DNA of 35,335 nt from Marinospirillum perlucidum (lineage in GTDB: Bacteria > Pseudomonadota > Gammaproteobacteria > Pseudomonadales > Halomonadaceae): assembly GCF_003336805.1 (NCBI RefSeq), contig NZ_QFWJ01000015.1:1-35335 (forward strand), written 5' to 3'. A program made the position numbers and the translations under genes. A model generated the notes under the pieces. That model had not been told where the DNA came from. It worked only from the letters and a program-made list of their open reading frames with translations, and searched no databases. Within the stretch, counting starts at the first letter, position 1. Every line of letters begins with the position of its first letter. Of the stretch, positions 8,138 through 15,605 are shown in pieces.

Positions 8138-8279
8138 GGGAGCTTCTGATTAACGTGATGAGCGCAGGTTAGGCAAGGCGAAATTGAACGAAAAAGCGGA
8201 GTTTACAGCGAGTAAATGAGCATTATGAGATCAATTTCAACGCAGTATTAGCAAGCGCAATAGTTAATCAGAGGTTTCT
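8138..8279. repeat. MITE-like inverted-repeat element, about 142 bp
   Basis: The ends are imperfect inverted repeats: GGGAGCTTCTGATTAAC on the left and, read inward from the right, AGAAACCTCTGATTAAC (13 of 17 matching). Complementarity continues inward (GCGCAGGTTAGG with GCGCTTGCTAAT, then GAAATTGA with GAAATTGA), so the whole unit can fold into one long hairpin around an AT-rich centre. TA dinucleotides flank both ends. It has no coding capacity. The right end coincides with the stop codon of the downstream minus-strand gene. A 27-nt near-copy of the right end recurs at 22806-22832. Confidence 0.7.
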
Positions 8280-9226
8280 TAAATAGAATCTGGGCCCAAG
8301 GGCACTATCCCACCGGGATTCAAGGCCTTGATTGAATAGTAGCCTGCCTTGATGTGATCCAGATTCACCACCTGGCGGATCTCGTCCTGGGCCAGAAGGC
8401 GGTGCATATAGGCATGCAGCCTCGGCATTTCTTTCAACTGGTTGCGGTTACATTTGAAAAGACCATAGTAGGCGGCATCAAAACGCACCAGGGTCACAAA
8501 AAGACGAATATCCGTTTCGGTCAATTGCTCACCAAACAAGTAGGAACGACCGTCACCCAGACGTTCTTCCAACTGATCGAGCGCGGCAAAGACTTTTACA
8601 TAGGCCTCTTCATAGGCCTTTTGACTGGAGGCAAAACCGGCTTCGTAAACTCCGTTATTCAGGTCGGAATAGAGGTAAGCATTCAAAGCTTCGATTTCTT
8701 CAGCCAGCGGGGTTGGATAAAGATCCGGCCCCTCATCCACCAACTCCGAAAAGGCCGTATTCAGCATCCGTAGGATATCGGCTGATTCGTTATTCACCAG
8801 CTGGCCGGTTTTCTTATCCCAAAGCGCAGGAACCGTGGCCCGACCACAAACCTCCGGGTCCGACAGGGTATAGAGTTCGTGCATGTAACGAACTCCCTTG
8901 ACGGGATCTTCATCGGCACCCGGGTAGCCACCAAATTGCCAACCCTGATCAGTCAAACGCGGATTGACCACACTCACACTGATAATGTCTTGCAGGCCTT
9001 TGATTTCTCTTGCAATCAGAGCGCGAGATGCCCAAGGGCAGATATAGGCCACATAAAGATGGTAACGCCCTTTCTCAGCCTTGAAGCCTCCCTTGCCCGT
9101 CGGTCCTGGCTCCCCATCCGGAGTAATCCAGTGACGAAACTGCGAAGTCTGGCGTAAAAAACGCCCGTCTTCATCCTTTGACTGAACCGGCTGCCAGTTC
9201 TCTTGCCATACACCTTTGACTAACAT
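8279..9226 (-). CDS. yqjG: Glutathionyl-hydroquinone reductase (YqjG/ECM4 type)
   Basis: This Xi-class glutathione transferase reduces glutathionyl-hydroquinones to hydroquinones, using a cysteine to take glutathione. The 315-residue product has the diagnostic CPWA motif with Cys63 (VAYICPWASRAL), the N-terminal extension FRHWITPDG, the NNESADILRML glutathione-site stretch and a C-terminal alpha-helical domain. The start at the ATG 9226 has AAGGAG just upstream; an in-frame start at 9286 is not supported. Its last codon lies at the boundary of the MITE-like repeat. It is 69 bp downstream of doxX in the same direction, probably one unit under the divergent LysR regulator. Confidence 0.95.
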   Translation of the reverse strand: MLVKGVWQENWQPVQSKDEDGRFLRQTSQFRHWITPDGEPGPTGKGGFKAEKGRYHLYVAYICPWASRALIAREIKGLQDIISVSVVNPRLTDQGWQFGGYPGADEDPVKGVRYMHELYTLSDPEVCGRATVPALWDKKTGQLVNNESADILRMLNTAFSELVDEGPDLYPTPLAEEIEALNAYLYSDLNNGVYEAGFASSQKAYEEAYVKVFAALDQLEERLGDGRSYLFGEQLTETDIRLFVTLVRFDAAYYGLFKCNRNQLKEMPRLHAYMHRLLAQDEIRQVVNLDHIKAGYYSIKALNPGGIVPLGPDSI

Positions 9227-9295
9227 TTTGCTCTCCTTCAAAGTGCTGCCCCCTGAAGGGCAGCAACCTTGGAATCTAATTGTCACGATCAGGAT

Positions 9296-9781
9296 TTAGT
9301 GGTTTGCACTACCCAGATCTGCTGCCTGTTGCTTGCCACCCAGAACCTTGGCCAGCTGGGAATCCAAAGCCAGACTACCGCCGCCCAGGAAAGTCAGTGC
9401 CAAGGTAGCGGCAAAGAGACTCAAGCCAAATTCATAACCGTTATTGGCCATAAACAGCCCGTTTTCAAAATGCACTGCAAAGATAGCAACCAGCAGGGTA
9501 AAAGCGGATACCAGCGCAGCAGGACGTGTCAGCAGACCAATAATCAAAGCCAGTCCGCCAAAGAACTCGGCACTACCGGCCAGCAAAGCCATCAGATAAC
9601 CGGGCTCCAGACCGATACTGCCCATCCACTGCCCGGTTGCTTCCAGGCCATAGCCACCAAAGGCACCAAACAGTTTTTGGGCACCGTGCGCCAACAGGAT
9701 AATCCCGACAGGAACACGCAGAAACAGAGCACCCAGACCGGCTTGGCTATTCAAAAGAGTTAAAAGCTTGGCAGTATTCAT
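9296..9781 (-). CDS. DoxX-family membrane protein
   Basis: A 161-residue protein with four predicted membrane helices and the DoxX pattern (FLRVPVGIILLAHGAQKLFG, then GSAEFFGGLALIIGLLTRPAAL and AIFAVHFENGLF). Family members are linked to quinone or thiol redox metabolism at the membrane; the exact role here is unknown. The ATG at 9781 follows GAGG eight bases upstream; a GTG nine bases earlier is the only other choice. It precedes the hydroquinone reductase gene and diverges from the LysR gene, an arrangement common in Proteobacteria and consistent with a quinone-response regulon. Confidence 0.88.
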   Translation of the reverse strand: MNTAKLLTLLNSQAGLGALFLRVPVGIILLAHGAQKLFGAFGGYGLEATGQWMGSIGLEPGYLMALLAGSAEFFGGLALIIGLLTRPAALVSAFTLLVAIFAVHFENGLFMANNGYEFGLSLFAATLALTFLGGGSLALDSQLAKVLGGKQQAADLGSANH

Positions 9782-9893
9782 CGTCGTCACCTCAAATCGT
9801 TTCAGGAAAAGTGCTTCTGAAGTCTTTACCTCAGAAGATGTGCTTAGATTACTATCGCCAAATCAAAAGAATAACCGGCTAACTGTTGCTTAA

Positions 9894-9914
9894 TTATCAA
9901 TGATTCATTGATAA
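9894..9914. promoter_or_regulatory. Perfect 21-bp palindrome, probable LysR operator
   Basis: TTATCAATGA-T-TCATTGATAA: ten-base arms with a single central T and no mismatch. It contains the T-N11-A arrangement of LysR-type binding sites (ATCAAT...ATTGAT). It lies 26 bp before the LysR start and about 110 bp from doxX on the other strand, where an autoregulatory site of a divergent LysR gene is expected. Confidence 0.65.
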
Positions 9915-9940
9915 TAGAAAAAACGCTTGAGGGCAATTCG

Positions 9941-10846
9941 ATGGATCGTATCCAGGCCATGCGCAGCTTTATCTGTATCGTCAATGAAGGCAGCTTTACA
10001 CAGGCTTCCGAACGCCTTGACCTGTCCCCGCAACTGGTCAGTAAATATGTTTCCCAACTGGAGGAACACCTGGGCGTACGCCTGCTCAACCGTACCACCC
10101 GCCGCCTTCATCTGACCGAAGCCGGAGAAGGCTACTATCCACGGGCCAAACAGTTGCTAAACGAACTGGATGATCTGGAAAACCAGCTGACCGATTTGCA
10201 AACCGAAACTCGTGGACGCCTGAGAATCAGTGCCCCGGTTTCCTTTGCCATCCGTCACCTGGCGCCTTTGGTCAGTGCTTTTCAAAAGCAGCACCCGGCG
10301 GTCAGCATTGATCTGCAACTCAATGACCGCAAGGTTGACCTGGTCGAGGAAGGTTTTGATCTAGCCTTGAGAATCGGTCATTTACAAAGTTCCTCCCTGA
10401 TAGCCAAACGTCTGGCTCCCGTTCGCCTGGCCCTCTGTGCCTCTCCGGAATATCTCGATACCCAAGGCCGACCCCAGGAACCTGCTGATCTCAATCAGCA
10501 TCGCTACCTGCGCTACAGCTACATGAATCTCAGTCGGGAAGACAGCCTTTACCCCTGGCTACAGGGAAGGCACGAGGATCGTCAGGGAGAGGTCACCAGC
10601 AATAATGGCGATGTACTCATCGAGGCTGCGCTGGCCGGCGCGGGCATTGCACTGCAACCCACCTTTATTGCCGGCCAAGCTCTTCAGGAAGGTCGCCTGG
10701 AACGTGTCCTCCCCGAATACGAACCGGCCTCCATGGGACTCTATGCAGTCTATGCCCACCGCAACCTGCTGGCCGGAAAAATCCGCCAGTTTATTGACTT
10801 TATGGAAGGCTACTTTGGAGACCCACCCTATTGGGACAGGTTTTGA
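9941..10846 (+). CDS. LysR-family transcriptional regulator
   Basis: A 301-residue LysR protein. The N-terminal winged helix-turn-helix is clear (MRSFICIVNEGSFTQASERL, LSPQLVSKYVSQLEEHLGVRLLNRTTRRLHLTEAG), followed by the periplasmic-binding-like effector domain starting near residue 90 (GRLRISAPVSFAIRHLAPLV). It resembles the YhaJ/CrgA-type subgroup often divergent from doxX and quinone-detoxification genes. The ATG at 9941 has GAGGG upstream; the in-frame TTG at 9908 lies inside the palindrome. It probably controls itself and the divergent doxX-yqjG genes through that palindrome. Confidence 0.92.
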   Translation: MDRIQAMRSFICIVNEGSFTQASERLDLSPQLVSKYVSQLEEHLGVRLLNRTTRRLHLTEAGEGYYPRAKQLLNELDDLENQLTDLQTETRGRLRISAPVSFAIRHLAPLVSAFQKQHPAVSIDLQLNDRKVDLVEEGFDLALRIGHLQSSSLIAKRLAPVRLALCASPEYLDTQGRPQEPADLNQHRYLRYSYMNLSREDSLYPWLQGRHEDRQGEVTSNNGDVLIEAALAGAGIALQPTFIAGQALQEGRLERVLPEYEPASMGLYAVYAHRNLLAGKIRQFIDFMEGYFGDPPYWDRF

Positions 10847-10849
10847 ATT

Positions 10850-10883
10850 AAAAAAACCGGAGCCGGTTTTTGTTGGCTCCGGT
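10850..10883 (-). terminator. Rho-independent terminator of the lipoprotein gene
   Basis: On the minus strand ACCGGAGCC pairs with GGCTCCGGT across a ten-base loop and is followed by a run of seven T. It lies just beyond the stop of the lipoprotein gene at 10911. Confidence 0.75.
10853..10871 (+). terminator. Nested plus-strand terminator of the LysR gene
   Basis: AAAACCG and CGGTTTT flank GAGC and run into T residues on the plus strand, just after the LysR stop at 10846. The same bases form one arm of the minus-strand hairpin, so the two convergent genes share a compact, overlapping terminator. Confidence 0.55.
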
Positions 10884-10910
10884 AATAATTCTGAATACTA
10901 AAAAGCTCTT

Positions 10911-11723
10911 TTACGGGCGCTTAAACTTCAGCGATTCGCCATCATCAATGCTGCCGTTCTTGTTATCGTCGAACTGAAGCGTCATCTCATCACCCGACAC
11001 CTGAGCGAAAAAATCCACCTGCTGCTGAAGGGCATCGGTAAAACCCGTGGTGCCATTGTTATCAAAATTAATGGTGACCGTTAATTCACCGGTCGAGGCA
11101 TCCCGAGAATAGCTGCCCATTTCCATTCCGGATTCCTGACCCGCCTCTTCATAGGGTGTTTTTTCGTCAACTTCTAAATGCACATAGGTACCATCAGCAA
11201 AAAAGACAAAACCCAACAAGTCATCATCAGTCAGTTCTGAAATCCAGGGACCCTGAAGCCCCTCAGCTGAGGTTCGGGTAAATTTAAGGGATTCTCCGGA
11301 GTCGATGGTGCCATTCAAATTATCATCAAACTGCATAGTCAATTCATCCGATTCCACCTGGGCATAAGCCTTGGTTTTGCCATTCGTGGCATCAGTAAAG
11401 CCTGTATCAGCATTATTGTCGTACGTCTGACTGACTGTTAATTCACCGGTGTCAGCATCCCGAGAGAAGGTGCCCCATTCCATCCCCGACTCTTCGCCTG
11501 TTTCGTCATAGGGTGTTTGTTCATCAACCTCAAAGTGCAAATAGGTTCCATTGGTCAAGAAAACCAGAGCCAGGAGTTCATTATCTGTGGCATCCGTTGA
11601 CCAAACCCCGGCAATTTCAGCCGTACCTGAATCACTGGCTGATTCACTGCCATCATCCTCTTCAAGGCAGCCCACCAGAAGAAAGATCACACATAAAACC
11701 AGCCCCCAGTATAAATGTCGCAT
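10911..11723 (-). CDS. Lipoprotein with two tandem copies of a ~110-residue domain
   Basis: A 270-residue protein. It starts with a lipoprotein signal (VLCVIFLLVGC; the acylated Cys is followed by acidic LEEDDG, compatible with outer-membrane sorting or surface display). The rest is two copies of one domain: GVWSTDATDNELLALVFLTN aligns with GPWISELTDDDLLGFVFFAD, both continue with GTYxHxEVDExTPYxExGxESGMExG, and each ends in a calcium-loop-like stretch (DDNLNGTIDSGESLKF and DDNKNGSIDDGESLKF). The start at 11723 has GGGGTG upstream. I do not recognise the family; function unknown. An internal duplication is plain, and calcium binding is an inference from the DxNxNGxID loops. Confidence 0.8.
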   Translation of the reverse strand: MRHLYWGLVLCVIFLLVGCLEEDDGSESASDSGTAEIAGVWSTDATDNELLALVFLTNGTYLHFEVDEQTPYDETGEESGMEWGTFSRDADTGELTVSQTYDNNADTGFTDATNGKTKAYAQVESDELTMQFDDNLNGTIDSGESLKFTRTSAEGLQGPWISELTDDDLLGFVFFADGTYVHLEVDEKTPYEEAGQESGMEMGSYSRDASTGELTVTINFDNNGTTGFTDALQQQVDFFAQVSGDEMTLQFDDNKNGSIDDGESLKFKRP

Positions 11724-11832
11724 ACTGCACCCCACTTGTAGCTTATAAATAGACAAACTGCCATTTGAACCCTAGCAGCTAAGCAGACATTATGCTTTTT
11801 TGCAGAATAAATGCGGGTAGGTATAAAGCGTA

Positions 11833-12684
11833 TTAACGCCGGAAGAACAGCCGCAGGACTAGCAGGGGCAAAACCAACAGGACATTGAGACCGATCACCA
11901 GCAAAAGTACCGAATAGATGACCGAATAGCTGCTTGCCAGGTTGGTCACCCAGAGGGTATCCACTTCCCCCTTGCTGATCAGCGTCACAACACTGATCAA
12001 TACAAAGACCATTACGATCACCACAAACCCCTGCAAGGCACCCTGGATATCAGCAGGGCTCAGGGACATGCTGCTTCCCAGGGTAAACAGCAGATAAAAG
12101 AAAACCCAAAACTGCCAGGAGAGCAGTTTTTCACGGGTAAACAGGTCGGAAAAAAGCTGGGTGAAGGCGAGTTGCACTTCAGAGAGGAAGGCTACGAAAG
12201 CAGCCCATGAAGACAAGCTTTCATGGCTGATAATCAACTGCTGAAAAGGAGCAAAGAAGGTCTCGGAAAACAGCCAGTAGGCTGCCGCGTAAACAAGAAG
12301 GCTACCCAGAAGCAGAGGCCCGATGCCGATAAAGAAATTGCCCGTGCTGGCCCAGAGGCTATTGGGGTTATAAGAATGGCTGACATAACCCAGCACCCCG
12401 GTTTGCGGGTCAGGATTAAAAAGCTCGATTTTATCGATGCGATGACCAAAAAGCGGACACATCAGCGCATGGCCTAACTCATGCAACATGGTGCCCAGAC
12501 CACCAAAGAAAAGCAGATAGGCTCTACGCCCGAATAGCGTCCAGGCATTAACCTCGACCAGCTTGTGCACATAGTGCAGCAGCAAGGCTAGTAGCAGACC
12601 CGGCCCCATCAGGATAAAAAGATAGATAGCCGTCATTTTCACAACACTGCCCAGAAAACCCAGAGCAGTTACTACCCAATCCAT
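11833..12684 (-). CDS. M50-like membrane metallopeptidase family protein
   Basis: A 283-residue integral membrane protein with about six hydrophobic segments and a zinc-protease HExxH motif in the second (GTMLHELGHALMCPLFGHRI). The segment resembles site-2-protease (M50) proteins. The classical second motif with the third zinc ligand (NxxPxxxxDG) is not evident; SMSLSPADIQG near residue 205 is a possible counterpart. Activity is therefore uncertain. It is a single gene between the lipoprotein and the nirK terminator, with a 109-bp gap to the former. Confidence 0.65.
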   Translation of the reverse strand: MDWVVTALGFLGSVVKMTAIYLFILMGPGLLLALLLHYVHKLVEVNAWTLFGRRAYLLFFGGLGTMLHELGHALMCPLFGHRIDKIELFNPDPQTGVLGYVSHSYNPNSLWASTGNFFIGIGPLLLGSLLVYAAAYWLFSETFFAPFQQLIISHESLSSWAAFVAFLSEVQLAFTQLFSDLFTREKLLSWQFWVFFYLLFTLGSSMSLSPADIQGALQGFVVIVMVFVLISVVTLISKGEVDTLWVTNLASSYSVIYSVLLLVIGLNVLLVLPLLVLRLFFRR

Positions 12685-12763
12685 GCTGATTCCCTATCTA
12701 CTAAGAAGCAGGCAGTGTAACCCTTGTTCAACGACTGGAAGACGACCTTAATCAAAAAGCATT

Positions 12764-12794
12764 AAAAAAACCCCTGATCCGAGGATCAGGGGTT
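12764..12794 (-). terminator. Rho-independent terminator after nirK
   Basis: On the minus strand AACCCCTGATCC and GGATCAGGGGTT form a 12-bp perfect stem with a two-base gap, followed by seven T. It lies 29 bp past the nirK stop. Confidence 0.85.
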
Positions 12795-12823
12795 CCATCA
12801 CGTGTTTAAAAAGCTGGTTCTAT

Positions 12824-14212
12824 TTAGTGGCCGCTAAGCTCCTTGCCGTGGGCATCAAAAACCTCCTCGTCGGCTTCACCTTCAACAGTGAGAAAACCGG
12901 CCAGCCCTCTTTCCATCCGCGATAGCGCATGGTCTACCAGGATATATCGACCCGGATAGTCCACCTCGAATTCCACCATGCTGGCACCGCCAGGGGCAAC
13001 GCTGGTGGTTTGAATATTGTGCAAGGGCGGATCGGTCAATGCCCCTTCATCATAAACACGATCAAAGATCTCACCGATAACGTGAAAAGATGAGGTCGCG
13101 TTAGGTCCACCAACACCAAAGAAGATCCTCACCGTTTCCCCTACCTGGGCCGTCATTTGATGGGTGGTTTTCAGGGCATTCACCGAACCGTTGAAGACCA
13201 TGTATTCAAAATCTTCATCCAGAAGCTTGTCGATGGAAAAGGAGAGTTCACCGGTGGTTCCAAATTCTTCTGCCGTATACAGCTCGCCCTGCATGACGTA
13301 GAACTCCCGATCCACTTCAGCTAAGCCGCCTTCCGGCTCGACCAGAATCAAACCATACATGCCGTTGGTAATATGATGCGCCACCATGGGGGTTGCGCAG
13401 TGATAGACATAAAGGCCTGGTTGCAGGGCTTTAAAGGTAAAGCTCTCCGTGGTACCCGGCGAAGCCTGGGTGACAGCCGCCCCACCACCAGGTCCGGTTA
13501 CCGCATGAAAATCCACGGAATGGATCATAGTCGAGCTTTGCGGATTCTCCAGATTGACCGTGACGGTATCGCCTTCACGAACCCTCAGGAAAGGGCCAGG
13601 CACCGTGCCATCAAAGGTCCAGAATTTGTAGCTGGTGCCATCATCCAGTTGGCCCACTTTTTCAATCGTTTCCAGGGTGTATTCATGATGACGGGGACCA
13701 CGATCACCGATGGGATCAGGTAAATCCATGGGTGAAAGTGTCATATCCTCGGCATTGGAGGTTAAAGCCTCCTGACCTTCACCGACAACCAGCATGCCTT
13801 CCATTCCGGCTGCGCGGTGACCCGGCACCGAACACCAGTAGGCAAACTCACCTTCCTGATTAGCCCGGAAGGCCAGTACACTACTCGACCCTTGACCGGA
13901 GACCCGGTCCGAACGGGCATCATTAAAGTCGGGAGCCACCACATCATGCAGAGCCCCGTCACCATTGATCATGTTGATCTGAACCATCGCCCCCTGCGGC
14001 ACCCGCAAAGTCGGGTTGATTTCACCATCAATAGCACCGCCCTGGCCGATATAGACCAGACGTCCATCAGCAACAGCGGTTCGCAGGGTAAAAGTGATAT
14101 CCGGCGTGTATTGGGCAGAGGAAGAATCAGCTGCCAAACTCATCGTCGGCGTTAGCAAGAGCGCTGCTGCCAGCAGCAGATAACTGAAGTAAATAGCTAT
14201 TCTTGTTTTCAT
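12824..14212 (-). CDS. nirK: Copper nitrite reductase with extra N-terminal cupredoxin domain
   Basis: This periplasmic enzyme reduces nitrite to nitric oxide. The 462-residue protein has a Sec signal (LLLAAALLLTPTMSLAA) and three cupredoxin domains. The added N-terminal domain keeps type 1 copper ligands (GALHDVV, then AYWCSVPGHRAAGMEGM). The nitrite reductase core has MIHSVDFHAVTG (type 1 His, catalytic Asp, type 2 His), YVYHCATPMVAHHITNGM (type 2 His, type 1 Cys, His, Met), SSFHVIGE (catalytic His) and LVDHALSRMERG (third type 2 His). The architecture is that of Hyphomicrobium denitrificans NirK, where the extra domain is an electron-transfer module. The start at 14212 has GAGG six bases upstream. 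No nor or nos genes are nearby. Confidence 0.93.
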   Translation of the reverse strand: MKTRIAIYFSYLLLAAALLLTPTMSLAADSSSAQYTPDITFTLRTAVADGRLVYIGQGGAIDGEINPTLRVPQGAMVQINMINGDGALHDVVAPDFNDARSDRVSGQGSSSVLAFRANQEGEFAYWCSVPGHRAAGMEGMLVVGEGQEALTSNAEDMTLSPMDLPDPIGDRGPRHHEYTLETIEKVGQLDDGTSYKFWTFDGTVPGPFLRVREGDTVTVNLENPQSSTMIHSVDFHAVTGPGGGAAVTQASPGTTESFTFKALQPGLYVYHCATPMVAHHITNGMYGLILVEPEGGLAEVDREFYVMQGELYTAEEFGTTGELSFSIDKLLDEDFEYMVFNGSVNALKTTHQMTAQVGETVRIFFGVGGPNATSSFHVIGEIFDRVYDEGALTDPPLHNIQTTSVAPGGASMVEFEVDYPGRYILVDHALSRMERGLAGFLTVEGEADEEVFDAHGKELSGH

Positions 14213-14655
14213 GGACAACCTCATTTGGAGAACCGGAAAGGATTGCAGTGAGTGGTCAAAACCGAGCAAGGCCTGAGAAGATGCCACTAGCCGTTTTTCT
14301 TTAGGGTGGAAGGTGATTGAAAACTGCTTTGGCGTGGCTGCCTACTCAGTGGAGCCTGGTTACACGACTAGTAGACGAGCAGGCGAGAAAGCAACCTTTT
14401 GCCGGAAGTCTCTCAGACGGGTTGTTTTTATGCTCATAACTCTAAAGTCTAAGTCTGGCGGGGCCTGCTTCTATGCAGTTAAAAATCACTGTTTAGCTGA
14501 ATGCGACGAGGAGATTTCAAAAATAGAGACCGGCAAAAGCCAGGTCGATAAAGGCTGGCTTCGCACTACACGCCGCCGTGAATGGACGCGGCTGGATTAC
14601 AGCAGGAAGGTAAGTGGGTTCACCCGCAGCGTAAAAAGAATGCAGCCGGTTGCAA
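14213..14655. other. 443-bp stretch with no convincing gene
   Basis: This lies between nirK and the GDCCVxC gene and must hold the nirK promoter. Frames on both strands (for example 14313-14765 plus and 14517-14870 minus) have no family resemblance and no ribosome site, and both overlap the real gene on the right. A small inverted repeat (AGCCAG...CTGGCT, about 14535-14558) could be a weak terminator. I see no clear FNR, NNR or NsrR box, only one isolated AAGATGC half-site at 14278. Confidence 0.5.
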
Positions 14656-14889
14656 TCAGTCCTGGGTGCCTGGCGAGGAGCAGCAATCCTGATCCTGCTG
14701 AATCGGTGGGCAGGGGTGGCTGCCATAAGAGCAGAAAACACAGCAATCACCGGGATGAGGTTTAAGCAACTGGCCACAGCCTTCGCATTCATAAAAATAC
14801 TGGCAGGAGTCCGTGGGCATGCTTTCAGTCTTTTCATGACCGCAATGGGGACACTGGATCCTGGACTCAAGCACCACTGAAGTTGTCAT
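14656..14889 (-). CDS. GDCCVxC-domain zinc-ribbon protein
   Basis: A 77-residue soluble protein. The N-terminal half holds a zinc ribbon (CPHCGH ... CEGCGQLLKP). The C-terminal half holds the signature GDCCVFCSYGSHPCPPIQ, which defines the GDCCVxC (seleno)protein family; in some members one Cys is selenocysteine, but here all positions are ordinary Cys codons. Function is unknown; metal or redox chemistry is likely from the ten or so cysteines. The ATG at 14889 follows GGGAGGTG, a strong ribosome site. It lies 20 bp downstream of the response regulator gene in the same direction and may share its transcript. Confidence 0.85.
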   Translation of the reverse strand: MTTSVVLESRIQCPHCGHEKTESMPTDSCQYFYECEGCGQLLKPHPGDCCVFCSYGSHPCPPIQQDQDCCSSPGTQD

Positions 14890-14909
14890 GGAAGGCACCT
14901 CCCTCTTCT

Positions 14910-15599
14910 CTAAAGATTTCGATAGCGGCGTTCAGGGCGACCTACCGTACCATAGGTAACCTCGGCAACTACCTCTTCGGCAGTGACCAGGTATTCCAAA
15001 TAACGGCGCGCTGTGGTGCGCGATGCGCCAATTTGTTGGCCCACGGCCTCGGCACTCCAGTCGCTGGTGTCCTGAAACACCTTGCGAATTTTATCCAGAG
15101 TCAGGGGATCGATGCCCTTGGGCAGGCGGGATGGAGACTGAGCCGGTATCTCTGCCTCGGGCGCTTGGCGCGGCAGCAGGGCATCGACTTCTTCCTGGGC
15201 AACGCGATTGAGGTTATCCAGGGTCTCCAGGTGCTGGCGATAGCGTTGAATCGCCGCCTGCAGGCGCTCAAACACCAGAGGCTTGAGAATGTAATCAAAC
15301 ACCCCGCCCCGCAAAGCAGAACGCAGGGTATCCACCTCCTTGGCTGCAGTGATCAGGATGACATCGCTGGGTTGATCACCGGCCCGCAGTTCGCGCAGCA
15401 ACTCCAGACCGCTGCCATCGGGGAAATAGACATCCAGCAACACCAGATCGGGCTGCAGGATAGCCACCTGTTCCCGGGCGTCGGCCAGAGTGGAGGCCAG
15501 GCCGCAGAGTTCCACAGCCTCCAGGCGTTCGACAAAGCGTCGCTGAATTTCTGCAATCTGCCGATCATCTTCGGCAATCAATAAGCGAATCGGCTTCAA
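14910..15599 (-). CDS. CitB/DcuR-type response regulator
   Basis: A 229-residue regulator. The receiver domain has the acidic pair (IAEDDRQ), phosphoacceptor Asp56 (LVLLDVYFPDG), the Thr region (VILITAAKE) and Lys (YILKPLVFERL). The C-terminal half carries a winged helix-turn-helix of the CitB/DcuR/DpiA group (SAEAVGQQIGASRTTARRYLEYLV). The start is a TTG at 15599 with GGAGG about ten bases upstream; no ATG or GTG is available before the receiver domain. It follows the kinase gene by 6 bp, so the two are one operon. Its likely target is the divergent tctCBA operon. Confidence 0.9.
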   Translation of the reverse strand: MKPIRLLIAEDDRQIAEIQRRFVERLEAVELCGLASTLADAREQVAILQPDLVLLDVYFPDGSGLELLRELRAGDQPSDVILITAAKEVDTLRSALRGGVFDYILKPLVFERLQAAIQRYRQHLETLDNLNRVAQEEVDALLPRQAPEAEIPAQSPSRLPKGIDPLTLDKIRKVFQDTSDWSAEAVGQQIGASRTTARRYLEYLVTAEEVVAEVTYGTVGRPERRYRNL

Positions 15600-15605
15600 A
15601 ACTAA

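Noticed and set aside
14270-14290. Possible NsrR or FNR-type site upstream of nirK
   Set aside because: Only a single AAGATGC half-site is present and its partner half is absent, so I cannot support an operator.
14313-14765. A 150-codon plus-strand open frame between nirK and the GDCCVxC gene
   Set aside because: No recognisable family, no ribosome site, Arg/Ser-rich shadow composition, and it overlaps the well-supported minus-strand GDCCVxC gene.
14656-14889. Selenocysteine in the GDCCVxC protein
   Set aside because: All positions of the motif are ordinary Cys codons and there is no in-frame TGA.
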